DNA of 64,000 bases from the NCBI GenBank assembly GCA_020796225.1, contig CM036756.1:44991363-45055362 (forward strand), given 5' to 3'. The notes beneath the pieces are model-generated. The model ran no database searches, was not told the DNA's origin, and saw only the letters and a list, made by a program, of their open reading frames with translations. This document shows positions 23,560 to 36,326 of the stretch, in pieces (positions within the stretch are counted from its first letter, which is position 1; each line of letters opens with the position of its first letter). Position numbers and translations under genes: made by a program. The stretch is from Arion vulgaris. Taxonomy: Eukaryota; Mollusca; Gastropoda; Stylommatophora; Arionidae.

Positions 23560-25420
23560 TCAGCAATGAGTAAACCAAAACCAACGTATTCGCAAAAATT
23601 TCGAAAGAATGGTTAAAAGATCCTGCTTTGCAAAGTGCTACTTGAAGTACCAACTGATTCATCTAAAGCTCATTGCAAGTATTGTAGATATGACATTTTA
23701 GCTAAGTATTTTCTTTTAGCAAATCATTGTGAAACAAAGAAACATAAACTTGCTAGTCCATGTCAAAGTGCTTCTCTTACAAGTTTCGTTGCGAAGAAAG
23801 ATGATAAGATATCTACACTTGAGGCCAATTTAGCAATGTTTATTTGCTGTCATTCATCATTCAATTCTTGTGATCACTTGGTAGACTTGTGCAAAAATAC
23901 CATATCGGACAGTGAAATGGTAAATAAAGTTATGATGCATCGTACAAAGTGTGCAAATATTGTAAATAATATCATTGCTCCTTACTTCAAGAAAGATTTG
24001 ACTACTGATCTTGGGCAAGGAAAATTATGTTTATTACTGGATGAATCAACTGACATCACTGTAAACAAGTTATTGGGTATTGTTGTAATTTATTACAGTG
24101 AAACTCACAAGAAAATAATTCATACATATCTTAATATGGTGTTACTAGACAAATGTAATGCAGATGCCATTGTAAATGCAGTCAAGAATGAATTAGATGA
24201 AAAGAAATTAAACATGAAAAATCTTCTGGCTATTGGCACTGACAGCCAGTGTCATGGTAGGGACAAATAACGGTGTTTTCAAGAAGTTGAAGGAAAGAAT
24301 TCCTGGATTAATCTTATTTAAATGTGTATGCCACTCCATACAATTATCAGTGTCCCATGCTTGTGCTGCATCATTGCCAATAAACTTAGAGTTTTTAGTA
24401 AGTGAGACTTATAAATGGTTTTCTAAAGTTCACTGAGACAAATTTCTTACAGTCAACTTTGCAGAGAATTAATTATAAAGATCTTAAATTCTTGTCACCA
24501 GGTGGTTAGCAATTGAACCAGCAATCAGCAGAATTTTAAGCCAATGGAATGAATTGCAGACTCATTTTCAATTAGCAAGTTCTAATGAAAAATGTTACAT
24601 CGCCACTTTACTGTATGAAATGTATTGTGACCCTCAGAATGAGTTATTTATATTATTTTGCATCAATTCTAAAACATGTTCAAGAAGTGAACAAACTTTT
24701 TGAATCAAATACTGCTGATAAAACAAAATTGTTTCTGATCTATCTCTTCTTATTACATCTATTGCTAACATGTTAGTACTGCCAACAAGCAACATTGATC
24801 CTCTTGATCCTAACACTAACATTGAAGAATTTCTGGATTCAAATCCACAGCTGGGTTCTAGATTTGAGAAAAGACTTGGGAATTGATAATTAGCCAACAA
24901 ATTCAATCTTCTCCAAATAACTCACATCCGCAAAATGGCACAAAACTTTTGATTAGCCTGTACAAAGAGCTGCATAATCGTCTGCCAGAAAACATTGATA
25001 TTTTGAAGAATATAAGCTTATTCTCAGTGCAAAATACATTGACACATTTTAAGAAAAATATTATTTCCCTTCTGGAATTATTTCACTTAAATGAAAAAAC
25101 GAAATCATCACTTGAATTCAGTACAACATCATACATTTAGTTACATGGACTGATATTGCAACCACTGAGACATTTTGGTCTGAAGTTTTCAATTATACAG
25201 ATTCTTCGGAGGCAACCTCTTCAAAGACGTTGCAACTTTTGTCCTAAATTTATTAATTTTACCAAATTCTAATGCTGAAGTGGAACGGTTATTCAGCAGC
25301 ATGAATGTCGTGAAAAATAAAATGAAAAACAAATGCAGCTGCCCATGCTTTCAGCAATTCTTGCAGTAAAATATGGATTAAAGAGGCATAATAAATGCTG
25401 CAAAAACTTTAAATTACCTA
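23560..25420 (+). pseudogene. hAT transposase, frameshifted
   Basis: Transposase of the hAT superfamily. It would bind the TIR and sub-terminal repeats in the nucleus and cut with a DDE triad. The probable start ATG at 23564 is followed by a frameshift near 23610. In the frame 23635-24270, a BED-type zinc finger is visible (C14, C17, H31, H37), then the first catalytic Asp in LLLDESTD (residue 136) and the second in AIGTDS (residue 203). A frameshift at about 24250 moves to the frame 24233-24436 with the family motif CVCHSIQLSVSHA. More shifted pieces follow (24585-24776, 24883-25140). The C-terminal dimerisation block, with SNAEVERLFSSMN holding the catalytic Glu, lies at about 25270-25308. 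All key blocks survive but at least four breaks make it inactive. Confident as hAT. Confidence 0.9.
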
Positions 25421-25449
25421 AAGACGTCACCGCCAAAATTGGAACAATG

Positions 25450-25900
25450 GACTCATATGAACCAACAAAAACTTCAGAAGATGTGCAGTCTGACTTCTCA
25501 AATTACGATTAAATACTATTCCAGCTGTAATTAATACAACACAATTGGTAAGTAAACTGTTTTTGACATTTTTTCTAGCATTAAAAATATTTCTAGCACT
25601 TTCTAGCACTTTCCCCCCCTAAAATCTAGCATTAAACACCGATTTTCATTTGGTAACCCTGCGAGTCATATGACCCCAAAAAAACTTCAGATGATGTGCA
25701 TTCCGATTGCTCAAACGCGAGAAGATATGCAGTCTGACTTTTTCAAATTACAATGATATACTATTGATCTGTAATTAATACAGCACAATTAGTACTTAAA
25801 ATATTTTTTGGCACTTTTTCTAGCATTGAAAAAATATTTCTAGCACTTTCTAGCACTTTTTAAACTAAAATCTAGCACTAAAAGCCGATTTACATTTGGC
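25450..25900. repeat. Tandem duplication of the hAT 3' end
   Basis: The stretch CATATGAACC.AACAAAAAC to TTTGGTAACCCTGC (25452-25665) is repeated at about 25668-25906, sharing AGATGTGCAGTCTGACTT, CTGTAATTAATACA and CTAGCACTTTCTAGCAC. The inner copy ends in a decayed terminal repeat (ATTTGGTAACCCTGC) and the outer one has the intact GGCAACACTG. Confidence 0.85.
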
Positions 25901-25967
25901 AACACTGGTCTGGACATCTAAAGAAATGTCTTCTTCTTCTTCGCCCTGTACCTCTTACCACTCCTTT

Positions 25968-28178
25968 CAATTGTCCACTACGATCTTCTCCTCCCACACA
26001 GGTGGTTTGTATTCCTCAGACCTTCCAATTGTCACTACGATCTTCTCCTCCCACACAGGTGGTTTGTATTCCTCAGACCTTTCAATTGTCACTACGATCT
26101 TCTTCTCCCATAGGTGGTTTATATTCCTCCAGACCTTTCAGTGTCACTACGATCTTCTCCTCCCACACAGGTGGTTTGTATTCCTCCAGACCTTTCAATT
26201 GTCTACTACGATCTTTTCCTCCCACATAGGTGGTTTGTATTCCTCCAGACCTTCCAATTGTCCACTACGATCTTCTCCTCCCACACAGGTGGTTTGCATT
26301 CCTCAGACCTTCAATTGCTCTACGATCTTCTCCTCCCACACAGGTGGTTTATATTCCTCCAGACCTTCCAATTGTCTACTACGATCTTCTCCTCCCACAC
26401 AGGTAGTTTGCATTCCTCCAGACCTTCCAATTGTCCACTACGATCTTCTCCTCCCACACAGGTGGTTTGTATTCCTCCAGACCTTCCAATTGTCCACTAC
26501 GATCTTCTCCACCCACACAGGTAGTTTGCATTCCCCCAGACCTTCCAATTGTCTATTACGATCTTCTCCACCCACACAGGTGGTTTGTATTCCTCCAGAC
26601 CTTCCAATTGTCTACTACTATCTTCTCCTCCCACACAGGTAGTTTGTATTCCTCCAGACCTTCCAATTGTCTACTACGATCTTCTCCACCCACACAGGTA
26701 GTTTGTATTCCTCCAGACCTTCCAATTGTCTACTACGATCTTCTCCTCCCACACAGGTAGTTTGCATTCCTCCAGACCTTCCAATTGTCTACTACGATCT
26801 TCTCCTCCCACACAGGTAGTTTGTATTCCTCCAGACCTTCCAATTGTCTACTACGATCTTCTCCTCCCACAGGTGGTTGTATTCCTCAGACCTTCCAATT
26901 GTCACTACGATCTTCTCCACCCACAAGTAGTTGTATTCCTCCAGACCTTCCATTGTCTACTCGATCTTCTCCTCCCACACAGGTGGTTTGTATTCCTCCA
27001 GACCTTCCAATTGTCTACTACGATCTTCTCCTCCCACACAGGTGGTTTGTATTCCTCCAGACCTTGCAATTGTCTACTACGATCTTCTCCTCCCACACAG
27101 GTAGTTTGTATTCCTCCAGACCTTCCAATTGTCCACTACGATCTTCTCCTCCCACACAGGTAGTTTATATTCCTCAGACCTTCAATTGTCTACTACGATC
27201 TTCTCCTCCCACACAGGTGGTTTGTATTCCTCCAGACCTTCCAATTGTCCACTACGATCTTCTCCACCCACACAGGTAGTTTGTATTCCTCCAGACCTTC
27301 CAATTGTCTACTACGATCTTCTCCTCCCACACAGGTAGTTTGCATTCCTCCAGACCTTCCAATTGTCTACTACGATCTTCTCCTCCCACACAGGTAGTTT
27401 GTATTCCTCCAGACCTTCCAATTGTCTACTACGATCTTCTCCTCCCACACAGGTGGTTTGTATTCCTCCAGACCTTCCAATTGTCCACTACGATCTTCTC
27501 CACCCACACAGGTAGTTTGTATTCATCCAGACCTTCCAATTGTCTACTACGATCTTCTCCTCCCACACAGGTGGTTTGTATTCCTCCAGACCTTCCAATT
27601 GTCCACTACGATCTTCTCCACCCACACAGGTAGTTTGTATTCCTCCAGACCTTCCAATTGTCTACTACGATCTTCTCCTCCCACACAGGTAGTTTGTATT
27701 CCTCCAGACCTTCAATTGTCTACTACGATCTTCTCCTCCCACAGGTAGTTGCATTCCTCCAGACCTTCCAATTGTCTACTACGATCTTCTCCTCCCACAC
27801 AGGTAGTTTGTATTCCTCCAGACCTTCCAATTGTCTGACGATCTTCTCCACCCACACAGGTAGTTTGTATTCCTCCAGACCTTCCAATTGTCACTACGAT
27901 CTTCTCCACCCACAGGTAGTTTGTATTCCTCAGACCTTCCATTGTCTCTACGATCTTCTCCTCCCACACAGGTAGTTTGTATTCCTCCAGACCTTCCAAT
28001 TGTCTACTACGATCTTCTCATCCCACACAGGTAGTTTGTATTCCTCCAGACCTTCCAATTGTCTACTACGATCTTCTCCTCCCACACAGGTAGTTTGTAT
28101 TCCTCCAGACCTTGCAATTGTCTACTACGATCTTCTCCTCCCACACAGGTAGTTTGTATTCCTCCAGACCTTCCATTA
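25968..28178. repeat. 59-bp minisatellite, about 38 copies
   Basis: The unit contains CCAATTGTCTACTACGATCT, TCTCCTCCCACACAGGT and TTTGTATTCCTCCAGACC. Variants are GGTGG/GGTAG and CTCCTCC/CTCCACC, in mixed order. Some units lack a few bases. The many overlapping frames on both strands through it are repeat translations. It starts about 50 bp after the hAT element and ends against a Penelope-like fragment. Confidence 0.96.
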
Positions 28179-28427
28179 TCCGACAACAAGAGATCTGTTT
28201 TAAGTAAGGGTCTTAAGTTTGTTCCTCTCCGACCCACCATTGACCTCTACTCAACTCTTCCAAGATGTGAATCATTTTCACCGTGCTTGCGATTGAAATT
28301 TCACTTTCAGAACCAGGTTGACACTGACAAATGTCCTGACACGAGTATGTTTTCTAAGTTTTCTACTGAAATAGACAGAACCCCTTTCGTGTCTATTCGA
28401 AAAAGAACGCTCTATAAATTGCTCTAA
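28179..28427 (+). pseudogene. Penelope-like (or DIRS-like) retroelement fragment
   Basis: The frame includes LSDNKRSVLSKGLKFVP, a block typical of the N-terminal part of Penelope-like RT proteins (LS..E..LL.KGL.F.PT pattern), and CLRLKFHFQNQ, matching the following RLK.HF region. Only about 80 codons are present, without the RT core or GIY-YIG part. The final frame end KRTLYKLL has no counterpart I recognise. DIRS-type elements share similar blocks, so the assignment is moderate. Confidence 0.55.
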
Positions 28428-28499
28428 TCCGTCGCCCCATAATAGTAATATGGGAAATAGTCGTATTGAAAGCAGAAATAATGTTATAAAGATCAAAGT

Positions 28500-29215
28500 A
28501 GAAAGCATGAATATTCATGTTCCCAGTACAACGATATGGGTGTGAAGCATGGACATTTAACAAGACAATGGAGGAAACAGTATATATGCTTTTGAATATA
28601 GCTTCTTCTTCTTCTTTGCGTTCGTTCTTTATGACCAATTTTAATCACTCTTTGTGACATGTTTGATCTTTGTCAAGAACGTGTATACGTTGCACATTGG
28701 TTTAGTAGGCCCTAAATGCATAGAATTCTACACGTTTAGGACACCTGCATCCGATTTCAGCCAAACCTCCTTAATCGCCTCTTACGACATGCGTGCAGGT
28801 AACAGTGGTTCTATTCTTTACACCAAATTTGGGCCCCGGTAACCACTCGGGCGTGAATATAGCTGTTACAGATGAGTCCTTCGTATATCATGGACGATGA
28901 AGATAACAAATAGATTAACACAAAGAAATACTCAAAATCAAAGAAAACTGGTTGATGCTACAAATGAGAATTGGAAAATTGAAGTATTTTGGATATTTAA
29001 AAAAGAGACGTTGGGTTGGAAAAGACCATTATGGAAGGTTGCATCCTTCAAAAGAAGAAGGGAGATCACAGAGTAGATGGAATATGGATGCAGCTGATGA
29101 TTTCAAAATAATATTTGCAGAGCTGGAATAGCTGGCCTTTGATAGAAAACAATTCCGAAGTACTGTTAGTATGTCCATGGCCTCCGATAATATACGGCCG
29201 ACGGAATCAGGTAAA
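28500..29215 (+). pseudogene. LINE RT fragment split by a SINE
   Basis: Before the SINE, sequence matching YGCEAWTFNK then ENVYMLLNI is readable in broken frames (28530-28602). After it (28864 onward) come the sequences matching EESFVYHG, the NWLMLQMRIGKLKYFGY stretch and the R.FRSTV segment. At 29172 it runs into MASDNIRPTESG and the 3' UTR. Aligned with the copy at 53080-53516, the SINE at 28603-28853 interrupts the fossil cleanly. Multiple frameshifts; non-functional. Confidence 0.8.
28603..28853 (-). mobile_element. SINE family A, inserted in a LINE fossil
   Basis: About 251 bp flanked by a perfect 10-bp duplication, TGAATATAGC (28593-28602 and 28854-28863). The minus strand opens CGCCCGAGTGGTTACCGGGG, has CATGTCGTAAGAGGCGATTA and ends in a (GAA)n tail. 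The most diverged of the three copies. Confidence 0.9.
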
Positions 29216-29545
29216 TATTCTCAGAAATCAGAGCACAACCGTTGCGTGACCTCGCATTATAGTATTGTATTATATTAGTATAGTATTAGATCAAGACAAA
29301 TTGTGTTACAAACAACACAACATACTGAATCAATGTTATATTATGTTACAACACAACATGCTGAATCAATGTTATATTATGTTACAAATTAAGTTTATCA
29401 GGAATATCAATATTGTTACCATTCTTCAGCAATAAATTACCATGGACTAGTAGAATTGTGTATAATTGCAGAAAACCTTACAGTTTTCTATCAAACACTT
29501 ATAAAAATCAGCCCCCATTAAGCAGGTATGTTGGCTTTTCTGTCT
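29172..29545 (+). mobile_element. LINE 3' UTR (DNIRPTESG subfamily), copy 2
   Basis: CCATGGCCTCCGATAATATA, then the same AT-rich body as at 21045, ending TTTTCTATCAAACAC and CAGCCCCCATTAAGCAGG. It contains a small extra duplication of GAATCAATGTTATATTATGT (29330 and 29360). Confidence 0.65.
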
Positions 29546-29554
29546 AGTCGGCTT

Positions 29555-29870
29555 TGTGTTGCCAGGGGACACAGTATGACAAAGTTCTGCTCCGGACACT
29601 GTGTTGCCGGGGACACAGTATGACAAAGTTCTGCTCCGGACACTTTGTGTTGCCGGGGACACAGTATGACAAAGTTCTGCTCGGACACTTTGTGTTGCCG
29701 AGACACAGTATGACAAGTTCTCTCCGGACACTTTGTGTTGCCGGGGACACAGTATGACAAAGTTCTGCTCCGGACACTTTTGTTGCCGGGGACACAGTAT
29801 GACAAAGTTCTGCTCCGGACACTTTGTGTTGCCGGGGGACACGGTATGACAAAGTTCTGCTCCGGACATG
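29555..29870. repeat. 46-bp minisatellite seeded from a LINE tail, about 7 copies
   Basis: The unit contains TTTGTGTTGCCGGGGACACA and GTATGACAAAGTTCTGCTCC. The last copy continues as CGGACATGTTATTTGATGATG, matching the LINE 3' end at 53490-53519 (GCAAAGTTCTGCTCAGGACA then AGCTACTTGATGATGATGA). Confidence 0.92.
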
Positions 29871-29884
29871 TTATTTGATGATGA

Positions 29885-32800
29885 GTAATGATGTAAGTGA
29901 AAGTAATATTGTAATAGTACCAGTAATATTAGCATAGTAGCATTAATATTGTAATAGTAGTAATATTATTGGAATAGTAGCAGTAATATTAGAATAGTAC
30001 CAGTAATATTAGCATAGTAGCATTAATATTGTAATAGTAGCAGTAATAGTAATATTAGCATAGTAGCAGTAATATTGTAATAGTAGTAATATTATTGGAA
30101 TAGTAGCAGTAATATTAGAATAGTAGCATTAATATTAGCATAGTAGTATTAATATTAGCATAGTAGCAGTAATATTAGCATAGTAGCAGTAATATTGTAA
30201 TAGTATCAATAATATTGGAATAGTAGTAATAATACTGTAATAGTATCAATAATACTGTAATAGTACCAGTAATATTGAAATAGTAGCAATAATATTGTAA
30301 TAGTAGCAATAATACTGTAATAGTACCAGTAATATTGTAATAGTAGTAATAATACTGTAATAGTACCAGTAATATTGTAATAGTATCAGTAATATTGGAA
30401 TGGTAGCAATAATATTGTAATAGTATCGATAATATTGTAATAGTACCAGTAATATTGTAATAGTAGTAATAATATTGTAATAGTAGCAATAATACTGTAA
30501 TAGTACCAGTAATATTGTAATAGTAGCAATAATACTGTAATAGTACCAGTAATATTGTAATAGTAGTAATAATATTGTAATAGTAGCAATAATATTGTAA
30601 TAGTAGCAATAATACTGTAATAATACCAGTAACATTGTAATAGTAGTAATAATATTGAAATAGTAACAATAATATTGGAATAGTAGCAATAATATTGTAA
30701 TAGTAGTAATAATACTGTAATAGTAGCAATAATACTGTAATAGTACCAGTAATATTGTAATAGTAGTAATAATATTGAAATAGTAGCAATAATATTGGAA
30801 TAGTAGCAATAATATTGTAATAGTAGCAATAATACTGTAATAGTAGCAATAATACTGTAATAGTACCAGTAATATTGTAATATAGCAATAATACTGTAAT
30901 AGTACCAGTAATATTGATAATAGTACAATAATATTGGAATAGTAGCAATAATATTGTAATAGTATCGATAATATTGTAATAGTACCAGTAATATTGTAAT
31001 AGTAGTAATAATATTGTAATAGTAGTAATAATACTGTAATAGTACCAGTAATATTGTAATAGTAGCAATAATACTGTAATAGTACCAGTAATATTGTAAT
31101 AGTAGTAATAATATTGTAATAGTAGAATAATATTGTAATATAGCAATAATACTGTAATACCATAACATTGTAATAGTATATATAATATTGAAATAGTAAC
31201 AATAATATTGGAATAGTAGCAATAATATTGTAATAGTAGCAATAATACTGTAATAGTACAATAATACTTAATAGTACCAGTAATATTGTAATAGTAGTAA
31301 TAATATTGAAATAGTAGCAATAATATTGGAATAGTAGCAATAATATTGTAATAGTAGCAATAATACTGTAATAGTAGCAATAATACTGTAATAGTACCAG
31401 TAATATTGTAATAGTAGCAATAATACTGTAATAGTACCAGTAATATTGAATAGTACCAATAATATTGGAATAGTATAATAATATTGTAATAGTATCGATA
31501 ATATTGTAATAGTACCAGTAATATTGTAATAGTAGTAATAATATTGTAATAGTAGCAATAATACTGTAATAGTACCAGTAATATTGTAATAGTAGCAATA
31601 ATACTGTAATAGTACCAGTAATATTGTAATAGTAGTAATAATATTGGAATAGTAGCAATAATATTGTAATAGTAGCAATAATACTGTAATAATACCAGTA
31701 ACATTGTAATAGTAGTAATAATATTGAAATAGTAACAATAATATTGGAATAGTACAATAATATTGTAATAGAGCTAATAATACTGTAATAGTAGCAATAA
31801 TACTGTAATAGTACCAGTAATATTGTAATAGTAGTAATAATATTGAAATAGTAGCAATAATATTGGAATAGTAGCAATAATATTGTAATAGTAGCAATAA
31901 TACTGTAATAGTAGCAATAATACTGTAATAGTACCAGTAATATTGTAATAGTAGCAATAATACTGTAATAGTACCAGTAATATTGTAATAGTACCAGTAA
32001 TATTGGAATAGTAGCAATAATATTGTAATAGTATCAATAATACTGTAATAGTACCAGTAATTTTGAAATAGTAGCAATAATATTGTAATAGTATCAATAA
32101 TACTGTAATAGTACCAGTAATATTGTAATAGTAGCAATAATACTGTAATAGTACCAGTAATATTGTAATAGTAGTAATAATATTGTAATAGTAGCAATAA
32201 TACTGTAATAGTAGCAATAATATTGGAATAGTAGCAATAATACTGTAATAGTACCAGTAATATTGTAATAGTAGCAATAATACTGTAATAGTACCAGTAA
32301 TATTGTAATAGTAGTAATAATATTGTAATAGTAGCAATAATACTGTAATAGTAGCAATAATATTGGAATAGTAGCAATAATATTGTAATAGTAGTAATAA
32401 TATTGTAATAGTACCAGTAATATTGTAATAGTATCAGTAATATTGGAATGGTAGCAATAATATTGTAATAGTATCAATAATATTGTAATAGTACCAGTAA
32501 TATTGTAATAGTAGTAATAATATTGTAATAGTAGCAATAATACTGTAATAGTATCAATAATACTGTAATAGTACCAGTAATATTGTAATAGTAGCAATAA
32601 TACTGTAATAGTAGTAATAATATTGTAATAGTACCAGTAATATTGTAATAGTAGTAATAATACTGTAATAGTACCAGTAATATTGTAATAGTAGTAATAA
32701 TACTGTAATAGTACCAGTAATATTGTAATAGTATCAGTAATATTGTAATAGTAGCAATAATACTGTAATAGTAGCAATAATACTGTAATAGTACCAGTAA

Positions 32801-35782
32801 TATTGTAATAGTAGCAATAATACTGTAATAGTAGTAATAATATTGTAATAGTACCAGTAATATTGTAATAGTAGTAATAATACTGTAATAGTACCAGTAA
32901 TATTGTAATAGTAGTAATAATATTGAAATAGTAGCAATAATATTGGAATAGTAGCAATAATATTGTAATAGTAGCAATAATACTGTAATAGTAGCAATAA
33001 TACTGTAATAGTACCAGTAATATTGTAATAGTAGCAATAATACTGTAATAGTACCAGTAATATTGTAATAGTACCAGTAATATTGGAATAGTAGCAATAA
33101 TATTGGAATAGTAGCAATAATATTGTAATAGTATCAATAATACTGTAATAGTACCAGTAATTTTGAAATAGTAGCAATAATATTGTAATAGTAGCAATAA
33201 TACTGTAATAGTACCAGTAATATTGTAATAGTAGTAATAATATTGTAATAGTAGCAATAATACTGTAATAGTAGCAATAATATTGGAATAGTAGCAATAA
33301 TATTGTAATAGTAGTAATAATATTGTAATAGTACCAGTAATATTGTAATAGTATCAGTAATATTGGAATCATAGCAATAATATTGTAATAGTATCAATAA
33401 TATTGTAATAGTACCAGTAATATTGTAATAGTAGTAATAATATTGTAATAGTAGCAATAATACTGTAATAGTATCAATAATACTGTAATAGTACCAGTAA
33501 TATTGTAATAGTAGCAATAATACTGTAATAGTAGTAATAATATTGTAATAGTACCAGTAATATTGTAATAGTAGTAATAATACTGTAATAGTACCAGTAA
33601 TATTGTAATAGTAGTAATAATACTGTAATAGTACCAGTAATATTGTAATAGTATCAATAATATTGTAATAGTAGCAATAATACTGTAATAGTACCATAAT
33701 ATTGTAATAGTATCAATAATATTGTAATAGTACCAGTAATATTGTAATAGTAGTAATAATATTGTAATAGTAGTAATAATACTGTAATAGTATCAATAAT
33801 ACTGTAATAGTACCAGTAATATTGTAATAGTAGCAATAATATTAGAATAGTAGTAATAATATTGTAATAGTATCAATAATATTGGAATAGTAGTAATAAT
33901 ACTGTAATAGTATCAATAATACTGTAATAGTACCAGTAATATTGAAATAGTAGCAATAATATTGTAATAGTAGCAATAATACTGTAATAGTACCAGTAAT
34001 ATTGTAATAGTAGTAATTATACTGTAATAGTACCAGTAATATTGTAATAGTAGTAATAATATTGGAATAGTAGCAATAATATTCTAATAGTAGTAATAAT
34101 ATTGAAATAGTAGCAATAATATTGTAATAGTAGCAATAATATTGTAATAGTAGCAATAATATTGGAATAGTACCAGTAATACTGTAATAGTACCAGTAAT
34201 ACTGTAATAGTACCAGTAATACTGTAATAGTACCAGTAATACTGTAATAGTAGCAATAATATTGTAATAGTATCAATAATATTGTAATAGTACCAGTAAT
34301 ATTGTAATATTAGTAATAATATTGTAATAGTAGCAATAATACTGTAATAGTAGCAATAATACTGTAATAGTACCAGTAATATTCTAATAGTAGTAATAAT
34401 ATTGAAATAGTAGCAATAATATTGTAATAGTAGCAATAATATTGAATTAGTAGTAATAATACTGTAATAGTATCAATAATATTGTAATAGTACCAGTAAT
34501 ATTGTAATAGTAGTAATAATATTGGAATAGTAGCAATAATACTGTAATAGTACCAGTAATATTGTAATAGTACCAGTAATATTGGAATAGTAGTAATAAT
34601 ATTGGAATAGTAGCAATAATATTGTAATAGTAGTAATAATATTGTAATAGTACCAGTAATATTGTAATAGTATCAGTAATATTGGAATGGTAGCAATAAT
34701 ATTGTAATAGTATCAATAATATTGTAATAGTACCAGTAATATTGTAATAGTAGTAATAATATTGTAATAGTAGCAATAATACTGTAATAGTATCAATAAT
34801 ACTGTAATAGTACCAGTAATATTGTAATAGTAGCAATAATACTGTAATAGTAGTAATAATATTGTAATAGTACCAGTAATATTGTAATAGTAGTAATAAT
34901 ACTGTAATAGTACCAGTAATATTGTAATAGTAGCAATAATATTAGAATAGTAGTAATAATATTGTAATAGTATCAATAATATTGGAATAGTAGTAATAAT
35001 ACTGTAATAGTATCAATAATACTGTAATAGTACCATAATATTGAAATAGTAGCAATAATATTGTAATAGTAGCAATAATACTGTAATAGTACCAGTAATA
35101 TTGTAATAGTAGTAATTATACTGTAATAGTACCAGTAATATTGTAATAGTAGTAATAATATTGGAATAGTAGCAATAATACTGTAATAGTACCAGTAATA
35201 TTGTAATAGTAGTAATAATATTGTAATAGTAGCAATAATACTGTAATAGTAGCAATAATATTGGAATAGTACCAGTAATACTGTAATAGTACCAGTAATA
35301 CTGTAATAGTACCAGTAATACTGTAATTGTACCAGTAATACTGTAATAGTAGCAATAATATTGTAATAGTATCAATAATACTGTAATAGTATCAATAATA
35401 TTGTAATAGTACCAGTAATATTGTAATATTAGTAATAATATTGTAATAGTAGCAATAATACTGTAATAGTAGCAATAATACTGTAATAGTACCAGTAATA
35501 TTCTAATAGTAGTAATAATATTGAAATAGTAGCAATAATATTGTAATAGTAGCAATAATATTGGAATAGTAGTAATAATATTGAAATAGTAGCAATAATA
35601 TTGTAATAGTATCAATAATATTGTAATAGTACCAGTAATATTGTAATAGTAGTAATAATATTGGAATAGTAGCAATAATACTGTAATAGTACCAGTAATA
35701 TTGTAATAGTAGTAATAATATTGGAATAGTAGTAATAATATTGAAATAGTAGCAATAATATTGGAATAGTAGAAATAATAGC
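29885..35782. repeat. 20-bp array, 5.9 kb, about 295 units
   Basis: Consensus AATAGTANYARTAATAYTGT. Variants at the NYA and Y positions define an order that recurs over long distances: the order from 32401 reappears at 33321, exactly 920 bp (46 units) later, and again from about 34648. The left edge (29885-30180) is more irregular. It starts directly after a LINE terminal GATGATGAG tail. Overlapping minus-strand frames of up to 543 codons are open because the unit has no stop on that strand. I do not call them genes. Confidence 0.97.
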
Positions 35783-36325
35783 ATTAGAACAATAGTATAT
35801 TTGTTGTTTTAGATCAAGATAAAAGTAACCATTTTGGCGCACAAATGAAAATAAAATGCTCACAGTTTAACACGTCAATGTTCAAAACATATACTCGTTT
35901 TGAAAAAAAACGTAACGTATTTGAGCAGTATCCTATGATGTTTCTGCTATGTTATATAAGCGGCAAACTGCAACACACGTAGTGATAACAAGAAAAATAT
36001 GCAAAAATAAGTCAACATTGCTATTTTGCTTATGTTTTGCTTAAACTTTCTGTCCTTATCTGTCTTCCTTTTTTATTTTATTTTCAGTATAGATTTAAAA
36101 TGAATTATAGTAATTGTATTATATCAAACATCTAGGAACACAGCTTACCACAAATATCAGACGAGTAATTAATCGACCAAAATGAAGGTTTTTGAAGGTT
36201 TAATTCACATGTCCAAGTCAGTTTCATAAAGCGTTACACTTTGTCCTGTTCTTTTCAAAGCGTATGAGCTTCATGGTACCACAAAAATATAAAGACTGCC
36301 CTCCCTTGATTCCGTGCACAGCAGG
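35783..36325. other. Unassigned AT-rich sequence
   Basis: No repeat or coding motif recognised between the 20-bp array and the next minisatellite. Confidence 0.45.
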
Positions 36326-36326
36326 C

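Larger units (their letters stand above)
22800..25907 (+). mobile_element. Complete hAT DNA transposon, inactivated
   Basis: Ends: the left begins CAGTGTTGCCAATTTAGC, and the right, read inward, begins CAGTGTTGCCAAATG, followed on both sides by CTTTTAGTGCTAGAT. An identical 8-bp duplication, GTCTGGAC, flanks it (22792-22799 and 25908-25915). Sub-terminal regions are packed with TCTAGCAC repeats, likely transposase-binding sites, including the perfect 18-bp palindrome at 22824-22841. The interior holds a broken transposase on the plus strand. Length 3108 bp, close to an ordinary autonomous hAT. Two internal tandem duplications are present (23113-23425 and 25450-25900). Confidence 0.93.

Noticed and set aside
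25896..28240. Overlapping frames on both strands
   Set aside because: 59-bp minisatellite read-through; the unit is not a multiple of three, so reading frames rotate.
30175..35863. Many minus-strand frames of 60-543 codons rich in Leu, Tyr and Ile
   Set aside because: Translations of the 20-bp array. All minus phases are open, so the length is not evidence of coding.
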